A DNA stretch of 64,000 bases from Microbacterium aoyamense (GCF_023155855.1 NZ_JAKNUT010000008.1:1-64000); one strand, 5' to 3'. Counted from the stretch's first letter, positions 1 to 8,972 are shown. Notes: generated by a model not told the origin, from the letters alone. Numbers and translations: made by a program.

Positions 1-76
1 AATCGGGCCGCAGCTCGGCGACCATGCGGACAGCGCGCTCACGAAGCTCGCGCGGATACTTGCTGGGACGTCCCAT
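1..76 (-). CDS. IS3-family transposase OrfA, N-terminal fragment cut by window edge
   Basis: Reading from the ATG at 76 down to base 2 gives 25 codons beginning MGRPSKYPRELRERAVRMVA. This is the typical start of the small helix-turn-helix OrfA protein of actinobacterial IS3 elements, which binds the inverted repeats; the integrase part is normally made by -1 frameshifting into OrfB. Only the N-terminus is visible because the gene continues off the left edge. It is too short for a similarity score, but the motif is characteristic. Confidence 0.75.
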   Translation of the reverse strand, partial: MGRPSKYPRELRERAVRMVAELRPD

Positions 77-127
77 GAGACAGATCCTTCCAAGGAATCA
101 TGTCTCCGGACATGCCGGGGCGAGTCA
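1..127 (-). mobile_element. Terminal part of an IS3-family insertion sequence
   Basis: Two signals agree. The first 76 bases encode, on the minus strand, the start of an IS3-type OrfA transposase. Just beyond it, around 101-127, lies a sequence that read inward begins TGACTCGCCCCGGCATGTCC, which has the look of an IS3-family terminal inverted repeat (TG at the tip, followed by GCCCCGGCATGTCCGGAG-like bases). The element boundary is inferred at about 127. Its other end lies outside the window, so copy integrity and target duplication cannot be judged. Confidence 0.7.
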
Positions 128-325
128 TAGCAGGTCGCCCGGGGTTTGTGGGCTCTTCTCAGCTTTGCTTGGGCATGTGCGAAGTCCGCAGCCAGTCCGC
201 AGGAAAGATAACCTGTGTAGTGAACTCGCCAGCACAGCTGACAGAGGTGCTGGCAGAAAAGCCGGATCAGATGGCACTAACGGCAGATGAGCGTCACCAG
301 TGCCAGGCGGGCCCGACGTTCCGCT
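128..325. other. Intergenic stretch next to the IS end
   Basis: About 200 bases between the IS3 end and the stop of the PhzF-like gene. Open frames here are short, overlap the IS repeat and have no ribosome binding site or recognisable product. A weak hairpin (GACGTT at 315-320 pairing with AACGTC at 328-333) overlaps the stop codon of the neighbouring minus-strand gene and might help end its transcript. Confidence 0.4.
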
Positions 326-1180
326 TCAACGTCTGAGCTCGATCGCAACGGCGTGACCCGAGACCACGATCCCGCCTGACGCGGGGATGTCGACGGTCAG
401 CAGCCCCGGGCGCCCGACGTGCGCGCCCTGCTCGATGACGATCCTGCTCGGTACGTTCACAGCGCCGATCTCGCGCAGGTAGGCGCCGACCGCCGCCGCG
501 GCCGAGCCCGTCGCGGGGTCCTCGGTGATGCGCCCCACCGGGAAGATGTTGCGCGCGACGAAGCGATCGTCGGCGGATCGATGGATGACGGTGATGGTCG
601 CGGGCCAGCCCCGGGCATCCATCAACGCTCGCGCGGAGTCGGGGTCGAACGCGAACCCGTCGAAGGCGGCCCGATCGGCGATCGCGAGGACGGGGTGCGG
701 GTTGCCCGCGTTCGCGATGCGGGGCGGAAGCTCGGGATCGAGTGCGTCCGGTGTGAGGCCGAGCAGGTGCAGGATCTCGGCGAGAGCGTCGTCTGCGAGG
801 TTCGTGACGGTCGGAGGGATGCTGGTGAACGCAGCGCGGATGCCCTGGGAATCGCGTGAAACCAGGATCTCGACGGGTCCGACGCTCGTGGCGAAGCGGA
901 TGCTCCCGGTGCGTCCGCGCTCGGCCAGTGCGACGGCGGTCGCGACGGTCGCGTGCCCGCAGAACGGCACTTCGGCGATGGGGGAGAAGTAGCGGATGAC
1001 GATCGAGCCGTCTTCGGCTTCGCCCGTCACGAAGGCCGTCTCGGCGTAGTCGACGTCGGCGGCGATGCGCTGCATCCACTCGTCGTCTCGTCCGCTCGCG
1101 TCGAGCACGACGCCCGCCGGATTGCCCCCGTCGGAGTGGGAGGAGAAGGCGGCGTAGCGGAGGATCTCGGGCGTAGGCAC
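326..1180 (-). CDS. PhzF-family isomerase/epimerase
   Basis: A 284-residue protein of the PhzF/DapF-like fold, whose best known member isomerises dihydrohydroxyanthranilate in phenazine synthesis. Most family members, including those in organisms without phenazines, have unknown substrates. Visible landmarks are GGNPAG near residues 18-23, the AETAF segment with Glu47 at the place of the catalytic Glu45 of PhzF, and FCGHAT near residue 75, plus DPATGSAA in the second lobe. The length is normal (280-300). I chose the GTG at 1180 over one at 1186 because TAGCCT (1187-1192) lies exactly six bases before it, matching the leaderless pattern of this genome. No other phenazine gene is near, so the substrate is unknown. 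Confidence 0.85.
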   Translation of the reverse strand: MPTPEILRYAAFSSHSDGGNPAGVVLDASGRDDEWMQRIAADVDYAETAFVTGEAEDGSIVIRYFSPIAEVPFCGHATVATAVALAERGRTGSIRFATSVGPVEILVSRDSQGIRAAFTSIPPTVTNLADDALAEILHLLGLTPDALDPELPPRIANAGNPHPVLAIADRAAFDGFAFDPDSARALMDARGWPATITVIHRSADDRFVARNIFPVGRITEDPATGSAAAAVGAYLREIGAVNVPSRIVIEQGAHVGRPGLLTVDIPASGGIVVSGHAVAIELRR

Positions 1181-1265
1181 ACCCACAGGCTAGGCCGATC
1201 TGCTTCGCGCATCGGGCGCCGATCGGGGATCCGTGGACCGTCACGAAGGCGTATAGCGTTGTCGG

Positions 1266-1862
1266 ATGGAGTTCGCAGAGCGTCAGCGCATCAACGGCGC
1301 CATCGAGGCTGTTCGTGTGCGCCTCGACGAGTTCCTCTGGGCCGATGGTGCGGCCGATCGGCCGGACTGGGAACGGTTCGAGCACCCCGTCATCGTGCGG
1401 GGGACGCACGCCATCATCCCCTTGCTGGTCGCCACGGATCCCACGTCGGATGAGGACTTCTCCGAGATCATGCGGCTGCTCACTCCGGACTGGCTGTACT
1501 TCTACGGCGGACACGACTACCGGGTCGGCCGATTCGGGGAGGATGACGAGTGGGGCCGCCGTGTGCTGTCACGCGCGCTCGAAGCTCAAGGGCTGGACGT
1601 CACGTTCTGGTGGGAGATGAACACCCATGGCGTGATCCTCGCGTCAACGGTCAACCCCACTGATGGGTCGCGAGCGCTCGCCGTGCACGTCGTGCCGCGG
1701 GCATGGATCTTCGCCGGAAACCGGACCGTGCCCCACACCGCGCGTGACTTCGCCGACGCTCGGCGGGCCGAGCGTCGTGCCGCGGCAGCGGATCTGCACT
1801 GGACTCCGGAGGACATCGGGGCCACTCCTGCCGGATTGTGGGTGACCCACTCCGTCGGCTGA
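1266..1862 (+). CDS. Hypothetical protein, 198 residues
   Basis: I do not recognise this family. It is a soluble, acidic, tryptophan-rich protein without signal peptide or membrane segment. Codon use matches the neighbours and TAGCGT (1254-1259) sits six bases before the ATG, so it is very probably a real, leaderless gene. It is divergent from the PhzF-like gene. The Arg/Ala-rich stretch near residues 165-175 looks like a charged helix. No function is proposed. Confidence 0.75.
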   Translation: MEFAERQRINGAIEAVRVRLDEFLWADGAADRPDWERFEHPVIVRGTHAIIPLLVATDPTSDEDFSEIMRLLTPDWLYFYGGHDYRVGRFGEDDEWGRRVLSRALEAQGLDVTFWWEMNTHGVILASTVNPTDGSRALAVHVVPRAWIFAGNRTVPHTARDFADARRAERRAAAADLHWTPEDIGATPAGLWVTHSVG

Positions 1863-1991
1863 GCCGCCGCCCTCGACCTCGTCACCGACGGGGTAGCGCT
1901 CGCGCGCGAATGGGTGGATCGTGTCTGCCAGAAGCGTGATCGGATGACTCCGGCGCATCCGTCGGTCCGAACCGCGCGGTTGGGGCACATC

Positions 1992-3878
1992 ATGAACAAG
2001 CGCATCACTGTCGCGTGTCTGATCACCGTCATCGCCGTGCCGATCGCGGCGATCGTGACCGCGGCGCCGGCCGTGGCGGCGACGGTCACGGTGACCACGA
2101 CGGCCGACGTCGTCAACGGCGCCGACGGGCAGACCTCTCTCCGGGAGGCCCTGACGCAGGCGAACGCGGCGATGGATGCCACGACGATCGAACTCGCGGC
2201 ATCCAGCACCTATTCGCTCACGCTCTGCGACGACGACGACGCCAATGCGGGGGGCGACCTCGACTACACCGGCAGCCAGTCGCTCACGATCGTCGGCAAC
2301 GGCGCGACGATCCAGCAGACGTGCGCGGACGAGCGAGTGCTGGACGTGCTGGACAGTGCGCCCCAGGTGGATCTCGGTGAGCTGATCATCACGGGTGGCG
2401 ACACGTTCGACGGGGCGGCGATCCGGTTCAACGGCGACGTCGATCTCGCGGACGTCACCGTGTCGGGGAACGACGCGGCTACGGGCTACGTGCTCAACAG
2501 CGGCGAGTTCGGCAGCGGATCGAGCATAGGTCTCGTGGACTCGATGCTGGGCCCGAACACGGGCACGGGGATTCGCGTCTCGTTCGGGGGCATCACTCTC
2601 GCGGGCTCGACGGTCACCCAGAACACCGGGCGCGGCATCGGCGCGATAGACGGTGCGCTGACCGTGACGGACTCGACGATCTCGCAGAACGGGCAGGGCG
2701 GCCTCTCGACGACGGGCCAGGGAGATGGCTTGCTCTCTTTCACCGGTTCGACGGCGAGCGACAACGGCGGTCCGGGCGTGTCCTGCTCCGCGTGCGGCGA
2801 CCTCGTCGTGACGGACTCGACGATCTCGGGCAACGCGCCGGCCGGGTCGACGACCGGGGGCGGCATCATCTGGAGCGTGGATCAGGACCAGCCCGGCGAG
2901 GGCCGTACCGCGACGATCACCGGGAGCACGGTCTCGGGCAACATCCGCGTGGGCGCGGGCGGCGGGCTGTTCGTCGGGATCGTGGAGTTGACGGATGACC
3001 CGCCTCCTGCGCAGATCGTCGTGACCTCGTCGACCTTCAGCGGCAACTCCGCAACGGGGATGGATGGACGCGGCGGGGGAATCGCGGCCGCGACGGGCGA
3101 GGTGCGCATCGACAACTCGACTCTGTCGGGCAACACGGCCGCGACGACGGGCGGCGGGGTCTTCACGAGCACGGGCGACGTCTTCCTGCGGCACGCGACC
3201 GTCGCGGGCAACAGCGCCCCGACCGGCGCGAACGTCGGCACGGGCGAAGACCTCGACAGCTTCGGCTCGATCGTCGCCGACGGAGCGGGAGGAGGCGCCG
3301 ACTGCGCCATCTCCGGCACCACGATCTCAGCCGGCTACAACGTCGGTGGGGACGCGTCCTGCGCTTTCGTCGGTGGTCCCGGCGATCAGTCGAACGTCGG
3401 CGATGTGCAGCTGGGCGGCCTCGCGGCGAACGGCGGCTCGACGCAGACGCGGCTCCCGGCAGGGACGAGCCCCGCGGGAGGCGCAGTGCCTGCTGCCGCG
3501 TGCACGGTGTTCGCGGTCGATCAGCGCGGATCGGTCCGCCCGGCCGGCGCGGACTGCGAAGCCGGATCGGTCGAGATCGTCGAAGTCTCGGTGCCGTCCT
3601 GCACCAAGACCGGCACCGCGGGCAACGACCTGCTGATCGGCGGGGGCGGGCCCGACGTCCTGTGCGGGCTCGGCGGTCGAGATGTGCTGTTCGGCGGAGG
3701 CGGCCCCGACCACCTGATCGGTGGGGACGGGAATGACCTGCTCTCCGGCGACGGCGGCGACGACCAGCTCGACGGCGGAGGCGGGGTCGATCTGCTGATC
3801 GGCGGATCGGGCGTCGACGATCTCGACGGCGGGCCGGGGAAGGACGTCTGCATCGACACGAGCATCTGGGTCTGCTGA
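1992..3878 (+). CDS. Secreted right-handed beta-helix protein with C-terminal RTX calcium-binding repeats
   Basis: A 628-residue exported protein. The N-terminus from the ATG at 1992 is a clear Sec signal peptide (MNKR, then a long hydrophobic core, ending AVAA), so this start is preferred to the in-frame one at 1914, which would bury the signal. The mature part begins with a CSLREA-like segment (TSLREALTQANA), followed by many degenerate parallel beta-helix turns rich in DSTISGN and GGG motifs (about residues 60-480). It ends with RTX nonapeptide repeats of the GGxGxDxLxG type (about residues 543-617) and a terminal Cys pair. Likely role: extracellular polysaccharide or cell-surface binding, folded by calcium; an enzymatic activity cannot be read from the sequence. 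Confidence 0.85.
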   Translation: MNKRITVACLITVIAVPIAAIVTAAPAVAATVTVTTTADVVNGADGQTSLREALTQANAAMDATTIELAASSTYSLTLCDDDDANAGGDLDYTGSQSLTIVGNGATIQQTCADERVLDVLDSAPQVDLGELIITGGDTFDGAAIRFNGDVDLADVTVSGNDAATGYVLNSGEFGSGSSIGLVDSMLGPNTGTGIRVSFGGITLAGSTVTQNTGRGIGAIDGALTVTDSTISQNGQGGLSTTGQGDGLLSFTGSTASDNGGPGVSCSACGDLVVTDSTISGNAPAGSTTGGGIIWSVDQDQPGEGRTATITGSTVSGNIRVGAGGGLFVGIVELTDDPPPAQIVVTSSTFSGNSATGMDGRGGGIAAATGEVRIDNSTLSGNTAATTGGGVFTSTGDVFLRHATVAGNSAPTGANVGTGEDLDSFGSIVADGAGGGADCAISGTTISAGYNVGGDASCAFVGGPGDQSNVGDVQLGGLAANGGSTQTRLPAGTSPAGGAVPAAACTVFAVDQRGSVRPAGADCEAGSVEIVEVSVPSCTKTGTAGNDLLIGGGGPDVLCGLGGRDVLFGGGGPDHLIGGDGNDLLSGDGGDDQLDGGGGVDLLIGGSGVDDLDGGPGKDVCIDTSIWVC

Positions 3879-4014
3879 TCGCGATGGCGGCGCCCCGGGG
3901 TGCGCGGCGAGTCGAATGCCGGGATTCCAGCGTCCGCATTTCGTTATCTTTCTGTGATCGCCGGGATGCCCTTCCGACCGCTCCTTTGTCGGTGGCCATT
4001 CGTATCTTTGTTCT

Positions 4015-5493
4015 ATGAAGTTCGCACCGTCGTCGACTCCCGATGCGCGGCTGCTCGCCGCGGCGTCAGCGGTCGCACGAGTGTGCGACGGTCGCCGTCT
4101 CGCCGATATCGTGGGGTCGCTCGACGATGACGATCTGCTCGATGCCATGCGGGATGCCGCAGCAGCGCGCGATGCGGCCGACGTCCTGCTCGCTGCCATG
4201 TCGGCTGAGGTCGGGCGTCGATCAGCGCGCGAGTTGGGGTACTCGGGATTGGCGCAGCGCAAGGGCCATCGGAATGTGACGTCGCTGGTGCAGAACATCA
4301 CGGGGCAATCGCGAGGGGACGTCTTCAAGACGATCCGCGCCGGCGAAGACCTCGTCGCCCGTGTGGATCTGGAGCCGGATGCGGCGCTGTCGACCCCGGT
4401 GGCACCGCGGTGGCTGGAGCTGCTTCGGCGGGCGCTCGCGTCGGGGCAGGTCAGCCAGGCGCAATTCCATGCGATCCGGACCGGACTCGGCGAACCCCCC
4501 GTCGATCGCTATCCCGAACTGGATCCCGGCTTCCTCCCGGAGGCGTGGGCGAAGGCCGTGGAGATTCTTCTGACCGAGTCCGGCTCGACGCCTGTCGAGG
4601 AACTGCGGAACGCCGCCCGAACGGCGAGGGATCGGCTCGACCCGGTGGGCGTGACGCTGCGGTTCGAACAGCGCTTCCAGGCGAGGTCGCTCCGCACCTG
4701 GGTCGATGAGCAGGGGCAGCATCAGGCGCGGATCGTGTTCGACGACGAGGCTGCCGCCTGGGTGCACTCCATCCTGGGTGCGGCGCTGCGGCCGCGGCGC
4801 GGGCCGCGATTCGTCGGGACGGATGCCGCCGATGAGGCGACCAGCGCCCGGGTCGATGACCGCTCGAACGAGCAGCTGCAATACGACACGCTCATGGCGA
4901 TCCTGCGCACGGGCGCGAACGCCGACCCCGGGCAAGCGTTCGGCGATCGACAGCCCGGTGTGCGGGTGATCGTCGAGGCAACCGCGATCACGGATGCCGG
5001 CGAGCGAGGCAGGATGCGCGTCAGCGGCGTCGGGCACCTCGAGGATTCCGGAGCGGCGCTTCCGGGCGGAGTCATCGAGAAGATGCTCTGCGACGCGGGC
5101 GCCACCGCTGTCGAATTGGACTCGTTCGGCCGTCCGCTGGACGTCGGTCGAGATCAGCGGCTGTTCACCAGGAAGCAGCGGATCGCGATCGCCGCTCGCG
5201 ACGGCGGCTGTGTCTGGCCGTCGTGCGTCGCTCCGATCTCGCAGTGCGAGTTCCACCATTCGGATCACTGGTGGGCCGATCACGGGCGCACCGATGTGGA
5301 CGACGGTGTTCCGCTCTGCCGCAGCTGCCATATGCGACTCCACAATCAGGGATGGCGGATCACGCGATCCCGCGATCCGCTGACCGGCTTGGGCTCGTAC
5401 TGGCTGCATCCACCACCCGACCCGGTGACGGGCGAGGTCGACGATCCGATCGCGCTGAGGTCGAAGTCGCCGCGACGTTTCCAAGCTGCCTGA
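4015..5493 (+). CDS. DUF222 / HNH endonuclease-motif protein (13E12-repeat type)
   Basis: A 492-residue protein with the architecture common in actinobacteria: a long helical DUF222 region (about residues 10-330) and a C-terminal HNH nuclease motif. The motif shows CVWPSC (Cys399), an HHSDHW segment (His414 onward), and C-x2-C-x3-LHNQGW, giving zinc-binding cysteines and the catalytic histidine. Members occur in many copies per genome and their function is unsettled; mobility or DNA repair have been suggested. The start is fixed by TATCTT (4003-4008) six bases before the ATG. Confidence 0.9.
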   Translation: MKFAPSSTPDARLLAAASAVARVCDGRRLADIVGSLDDDDLLDAMRDAAAARDAADVLLAAMSAEVGRRSARELGYSGLAQRKGHRNVTSLVQNITGQSRGDVFKTIRAGEDLVARVDLEPDAALSTPVAPRWLELLRRALASGQVSQAQFHAIRTGLGEPPVDRYPELDPGFLPEAWAKAVEILLTESGSTPVEELRNAARTARDRLDPVGVTLRFEQRFQARSLRTWVDEQGQHQARIVFDDEAAAWVHSILGAALRPRRGPRFVGTDAADEATSARVDDRSNEQLQYDTLMAILRTGANADPGQAFGDRQPGVRVIVEATAITDAGERGRMRVSGVGHLEDSGAALPGGVIEKMLCDAGATAVELDSFGRPLDVGRDQRLFTRKQRIAIAARDGGCVWPSCVAPISQCEFHHSDHWWADHGRTDVDDGVPLCRSCHMRLHNQGWRITRSRDPLTGLGSYWLHPPPDPVTGEVDDPIALRSKSPRRFQAA

Positions 5494-5605
5494 ACGCGCC
5501 GCGAACCGGGGAGAGGTGTGTCCGGGGCGGGCGTCACGCGTTGGGTGGGAGCTCTCCCGGCCGAATACGCTGGAAGCACCCAGCATCGCGAGAGGACCCA
5601 CCACG

Positions 5606-6163
5606 ATGACCGACATCCAGACCTTCGAGCCCGAAGGCCGCGCGATCCCGTACGTCGTCGAGGGCGAAGGACCCGTGCCGCTCGTGCTCATCGCAGAGCC
5701 CGGGCAGGACGCACTGGGCGTCGTGGGCCACTATCTCGCCGAAGAGGCGGGATTCCACATCATCCGGATCGGCTACGGCCCTGGCGAGCGCTCGCTCGAC
5801 GAGCGCGCGGACGACGTCATGGCGGTCATCGACCACCTCGGTCTCGACCACACGTGGATCGGCGGTCACGGCTTCGGCGGCACGGTTGCGCGCACGACGG
5901 TCGCAGCGCACCCCGATCGCGCGAACGGCCTCCTGCTGCTGGGCGTCGAAGACGTCGACATCCCGCTTCCTCCCGTGATCCCCGTGCTGATCGTGCAGGC
6001 GACGGATGACGCGGTCACCCCCGTCGCGAACGCCGAGGCCCTCCAGGCGACGGCTCCCGAGCGGGCGACCATCCGCTCGGTCGCGGGCGCCGGTCACCTC
6101 TTCCCGCTGACCCACATCATGGACACCGCGGTCTTCATCGAGGAGTACCTCGACTGGGACTGA
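5606..6163 (+). CDS. Alpha/beta-hydrolase-fold protein lacking the nucleophile serine
   Basis: A compact 185-residue alpha/beta-hydrolase-like protein without a large cap domain. The nucleophile elbow, usually GxSxG, reads G-H-G-F-G-G here (residues 87-92), so the serine position is Gly89. The acid (Asp134 or Asp135 in ATDDAVTP) and the histidine (His164 in GAGHLFP) are in place. By family knowledge loss of the nucleophile means either a non-catalytic protein or a mechanism that does not use an acyl-enzyme. The ATG at 5606 follows a GAGAGGA ribosome binding site; the frame is open further upstream but has no better start. It is followed by a GT2 gene with its own promoter. Confidence 0.75.
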   Translation: MTDIQTFEPEGRAIPYVVEGEGPVPLVLIAEPGQDALGVVGHYLAEEAGFHIIRIGYGPGERSLDERADDVMAVIDHLGLDHTWIGGHGFGGTVARTTVAAHPDRANGLLLLGVEDVDIPLPPVIPVLIVQATDDAVTPVANAEALQATAPERATIRSVAGAGHLFPLTHIMDTAVFIEEYLDWD

Positions 6164-6192
6164 TTCCTTCGCTCGCTCGATAGGGTCGAGCC

Positions 6193-7026
6193 ATGAGCTC
6201 ACGCGCCACCGTCTCGGTCGTCATCCCCGCCTACAACGAGGAGGAGACAGTCGCCCGCTGCCTCGTCGCGCTCATCGAGCAGACCGAGCCGGCGGAAGAG
6301 ATCCTCGTCGTCGACAACCGGTCGACGGACCGCACGCGGGAGATCGTCGAGGGATTGATCACGGCGTTCCCGGATGCCGGCATCCGGCTCAGCAGCCAGA
6401 ATGACGAGCAGGGCATCACCCCGACACGCAACGCCGGATTCGACGCGGCCACCGGTGATCTGATCGGCCGCATCGATTCGGACTCCGTCGTGCAGGCGGA
6501 CTGGGTCGAGCAGATGCGTGCCGCGTTCGCGGCGGAGCCGGAGGTCGCGGCGATCAGCGGGCCCGTGGACTACTACGACATGCCTCTGCGGTCGTTCGGC
6601 CTGCATGCGGACGACGCCGTGCGCAAGGCGACCGTCAAGCTCGCCGGTAAGTACGTGTTCCTCTTCGGGAGCAACATGGCACTGCGGGCGGGTGCTTGGG
6701 CCGCCGTACGCGACTCGGTGTGCCCCGATCGCGCAGACCTCATGCACGAAGATCTCGATCTGTCCGTCCACCTCGCGCTCGCGGGGCTCAAGGTCGGCTA
6801 CGCGCCGGGCATGGTCGCCGGCATCTCGGCGAGGCGCCTCGATACGTCACCCCGCGACTTCCACTTCTACGTCGATCGGTTCGAACGCACGTATCGCGCG
6901 CACGACATCCATGATCCGGGCGCCCTCGCCCCGATGGCCGTGCTGCTCGGGATCTACCCGATGCTGCACGTGCAGCGAAAGGTCGAACACCGCATCGAGG
7001 AGCGCCGGCACGCGACCGCCGACTGA
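6193..7026 (+). CDS. Family 2 glycosyltransferase
   Basis: A 277-residue GT-A fold enzyme that would transfer a sugar from a nucleotide donor. Visible motifs are VVIPAYNEEET at the N-terminus, DNRSTDRT (nucleotide binding), RIDSDS as the DxD-like metal site near residue 95, and an HEDLDL motif near residue 182, matching the ED catalytic-base region of GT2 enzymes. There is no clear membrane anchor. TAGGGT (6181-6186) lies six bases before the ATG. The acceptor is unknown; the gene is alone rather than in a polysaccharide cluster. Confidence 0.85.
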   Translation: MSSRATVSVVIPAYNEEETVARCLVALIEQTEPAEEILVVDNRSTDRTREIVEGLITAFPDAGIRLSSQNDEQGITPTRNAGFDAATGDLIGRIDSDSVVQADWVEQMRAAFAAEPEVAAISGPVDYYDMPLRSFGLHADDAVRKATVKLAGKYVFLFGSNMALRAGAWAAVRDSVCPDRADLMHEDLDLSVHLALAGLKVGYAPGMVAGISARRLDTSPRDFHFYVDRFERTYRAHDIHDPGALAPMAVLLGIYPMLHVQRKVEHRIEERRHATAD

Positions 7027-7050
7027 GCCGCGGACCGTGAGAATGGACTC

Positions 7051-8691
7051 ATGACCGCAACCCTCGTCGCGCGCGGCGTCGCCGGCGGCCATGGCCATCG
7101 CACGCTCTTCGAGTCGCTCGATCTGACCGTCGCCCCCGGTGATGTCGTGGGCGGCGTGGGTGTCAACGGCGCCGGCAAGTCGACCCTGCTGCGCCTGCTC
7201 GCGGGGATCGACCGACCGCCGGCGGGCACGATCTCGCTCGCGCCGGCCGACGCGTTCGTGGGCTGGCTCCCGCAGGAGCACGAGCGCATCGAGGGCGAGA
7301 CGGTCGCCGCGTACATCGCGCGACGCACGGGGTGCGCGCAGGCGACGGCGGAGATGGATGCCGCAGCCACCGCGCTCGGCGATCCCACGGCATCCGGTGC
7401 GGACGACGTCTACTCCGCTGCCCTCGAAAGATGGCTCGTGAGCGGCGCGGCCGACCTCGACGATCGCATCCCGGTCGTGCTCGCCGACCTCGGCTTCGAC
7501 GTCGGCGAGTCGGCCCTCATGACGACCCTCTCGGGTGGCCAGGCCGCCCGCGCGGGCCTCGCCGCGCTGCTGCTCAGCCGGTTCGACATCGTGCTGCTCG
7601 ACGAGCCGACCAACGACCTCGACATCGACGGGCTCGAGCGCCTCGAGGCGTTCGTGCGTGGCCTCCGCGGCGGGGTCGTGCTCGTCAGCCACGACCGCGA
7701 GTTCCTCGCGCGCTGCGTGACCCGCGTGCTCGAACTCGACCTCGCGCAGCACTCGAACCGCGTCTACGGCGGCGGCTACGACGCGTACCTCGAAGAGCGC
7801 GCGACCGTGCGGCGGCACGCGCGCGAGGCGTACGACGAGTTCGCCGAGAAGAAGGCCGACCTCGTCGCCCGTGCACGCACGCAGCGCGAGTGGTCGAGTC
7901 AGGGCGTGCGCAATGCGATGAAGAAGTCGCCCGACAACGACAAGATCCGGCGCAAGGCGTCCATGGAATCGAGCGAGAAGCAGGCGCAGAAGGTCCGGCA
8001 GATGGAGAGCCGCATCGCGCGGCTCGACGAGGTCGAGGAGCCCCGCAAGGAATGGCAGCTCGAGTTCACGATCGGCGCGGCGCCGCGTTCCAGCACCGTG
8101 GTGTCCACCCTCTCCGATGCCGTCTTCCGGCAGGGCTCGTTCACGCTCGGGCCTGTGTCGGTGCAGGTCAACGCGGGGGAGCGCATCGGCATCACGGGTC
8201 CGAACGGCGCGGGAAAGTCGACGCTTCTGCGCGCACTGCTCGGCACGCAGCATCCCGATTCCGGCACCGCCTCGCTCGGGGCCAACGTGCAGATCGGCGA
8301 GATCGATCAGGCACGGTCGCTCTTCGTCGGAACGCGGCCGCTCGCGGCCGCGTTCGCCGACCTCGTGCCTGCACTCGACGCGGCCGAGGTGCGGACGCTC
8401 CTGGCGAAGTTCGGGCTCAAGGCCGATCACGTGCTGCGCCCGGTCGACGAGCTCTCGCCGGGGGAGCGGACGCGCGCGGCGCTCGCTCTGCTGCAGGCGA
8501 GGGGCGTCAACGTCCTCGTCCTCGATGAGCCGACGAACCACCTCGACCTGCCCGCGATCGAGCAGCTGGAACAGGCGCTCGAGTCGTACGAGGGAACGCT
8601 CCTGCTCGTGACGCACGATCGGCGGATGCTGCAGGCCGTCCGCACCGATCGGCGGTGGCGCGTCGAGGCCGGCGCCGTGACGGAGCTCTGA
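7051..8691 (+). CDS. ABC-F family ATPase
   Basis: A 546-residue soluble protein with two ABC nucleotide-binding domains and no membrane part, the ABC-F plan. Domain 1 has Walker A GVNGAGKST (about residues 37-45), signature LSGGQ and Walker B with DEPTNDLD. Domain 2 has GPNGAGKST (about 383-391), signature LSPGE and DEPTNHLD. The linker (about residues 240-330) is long, basic and helical, as in proteins that reach into the ribosome. Known members act on translating ribosomes or protect them from antibiotics; which applies cannot be told. It starts 25 bases after the GT2 gene. Confidence 0.9.
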   Translation: MTATLVARGVAGGHGHRTLFESLDLTVAPGDVVGGVGVNGAGKSTLLRLLAGIDRPPAGTISLAPADAFVGWLPQEHERIEGETVAAYIARRTGCAQATAEMDAAATALGDPTASGADDVYSAALERWLVSGAADLDDRIPVVLADLGFDVGESALMTTLSGGQAARAGLAALLLSRFDIVLLDEPTNDLDIDGLERLEAFVRGLRGGVVLVSHDREFLARCVTRVLELDLAQHSNRVYGGGYDAYLEERATVRRHAREAYDEFAEKKADLVARARTQREWSSQGVRNAMKKSPDNDKIRRKASMESSEKQAQKVRQMESRIARLDEVEEPRKEWQLEFTIGAAPRSSTVVSTLSDAVFRQGSFTLGPVSVQVNAGERIGITGPNGAGKSTLLRALLGTQHPDSGTASLGANVQIGEIDQARSLFVGTRPLAAAFADLVPALDAAEVRTLLAKFGLKADHVLRPVDELSPGERTRAALALLQARGVNVLVLDEPTNHLDLPAIEQLEQALESYEGTLLLVTHDRRMLQAVRTDRRWRVEAGAVTEL

Positions 8692-8698
8692 GTCCGGC

Positions 8699-8902
8699 TC
8701 AGTCGGCGGACTCTTCTGCGTCGTCCGCCTCGGGCATCATGTCGTCCAGCTCGCCCCCGATGACACCGATGCCGACGGCTTCGTGACTGGGCTCGGGGTC
8801 CTTCGAGGCATCCTTCTTCGGCTCTTCGCCGGGGTCCTTCTCGGTGCTCGGCTCCTCGAGGTCCTTCGTGTCAGGAGTCTTCTCGGCGTCTTCGTCAGGC
8901 AT
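8699..8902 (-). CDS. Small acidic protein of unknown function
   Basis: A 67-residue, strongly acidic protein rich in Asp, Glu, Lys, Pro and Ser, probably disordered, with a short hydrophobic patch (AVGIGVIGG) near residue 45. It has a good ribosome binding site (GGAGGAGA just before the ATG). It lies about 70 bases downstream of the ketosynthase-oxidase cassette on the same strand and convergent to the ABC-F gene; whether it belongs to the cassette is uncertain. Confidence 0.6.
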   Translation of the reverse strand: MPDEDAEKTPDTKDLEEPSTEKDPGEEPKKDASKDPEPSHEAVGIGVIGGELDDMMPEADDAEESAD

Positions 8903-8972
8903 GGGGTCTCCTCCGGTCGAGATCCAGCGTCGCCCGACCGGCGAGAAGGAGCCAAGGGGTTGACAGCGCCGC

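Noticed and set aside
294-1514. Long minus-strand frame overlapping the PhzF-like gene in another frame
   Set aside because: It is arginine- and proline-rich without a recognisable domain and shadows a well-supported gene, as expected from high GC.
1914-1991. Upstream in-frame start for the beta-helix/RTX protein
   Set aside because: It would place a 26-residue polar extension in front of a clear signal peptide.
2700-3200. DNA tandem repeats in the beta-helix gene
   Set aside because: The recurring GGCAACxC and GGCGGCGG words reflect protein repeats with strong codon bias, not a separate DNA repeat array.
3163-3999. Long frame antisense to the RTX region
   Set aside because: Extremely arginine-rich, produced by the complement of GGC/GAC-rich repeats; no start signal.
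6847-8616. 589-codon frame antisense to the ABC-F gene
   Set aside because: No motif, low-complexity Arg/Glu composition, fully explained by codon bias of the real gene.
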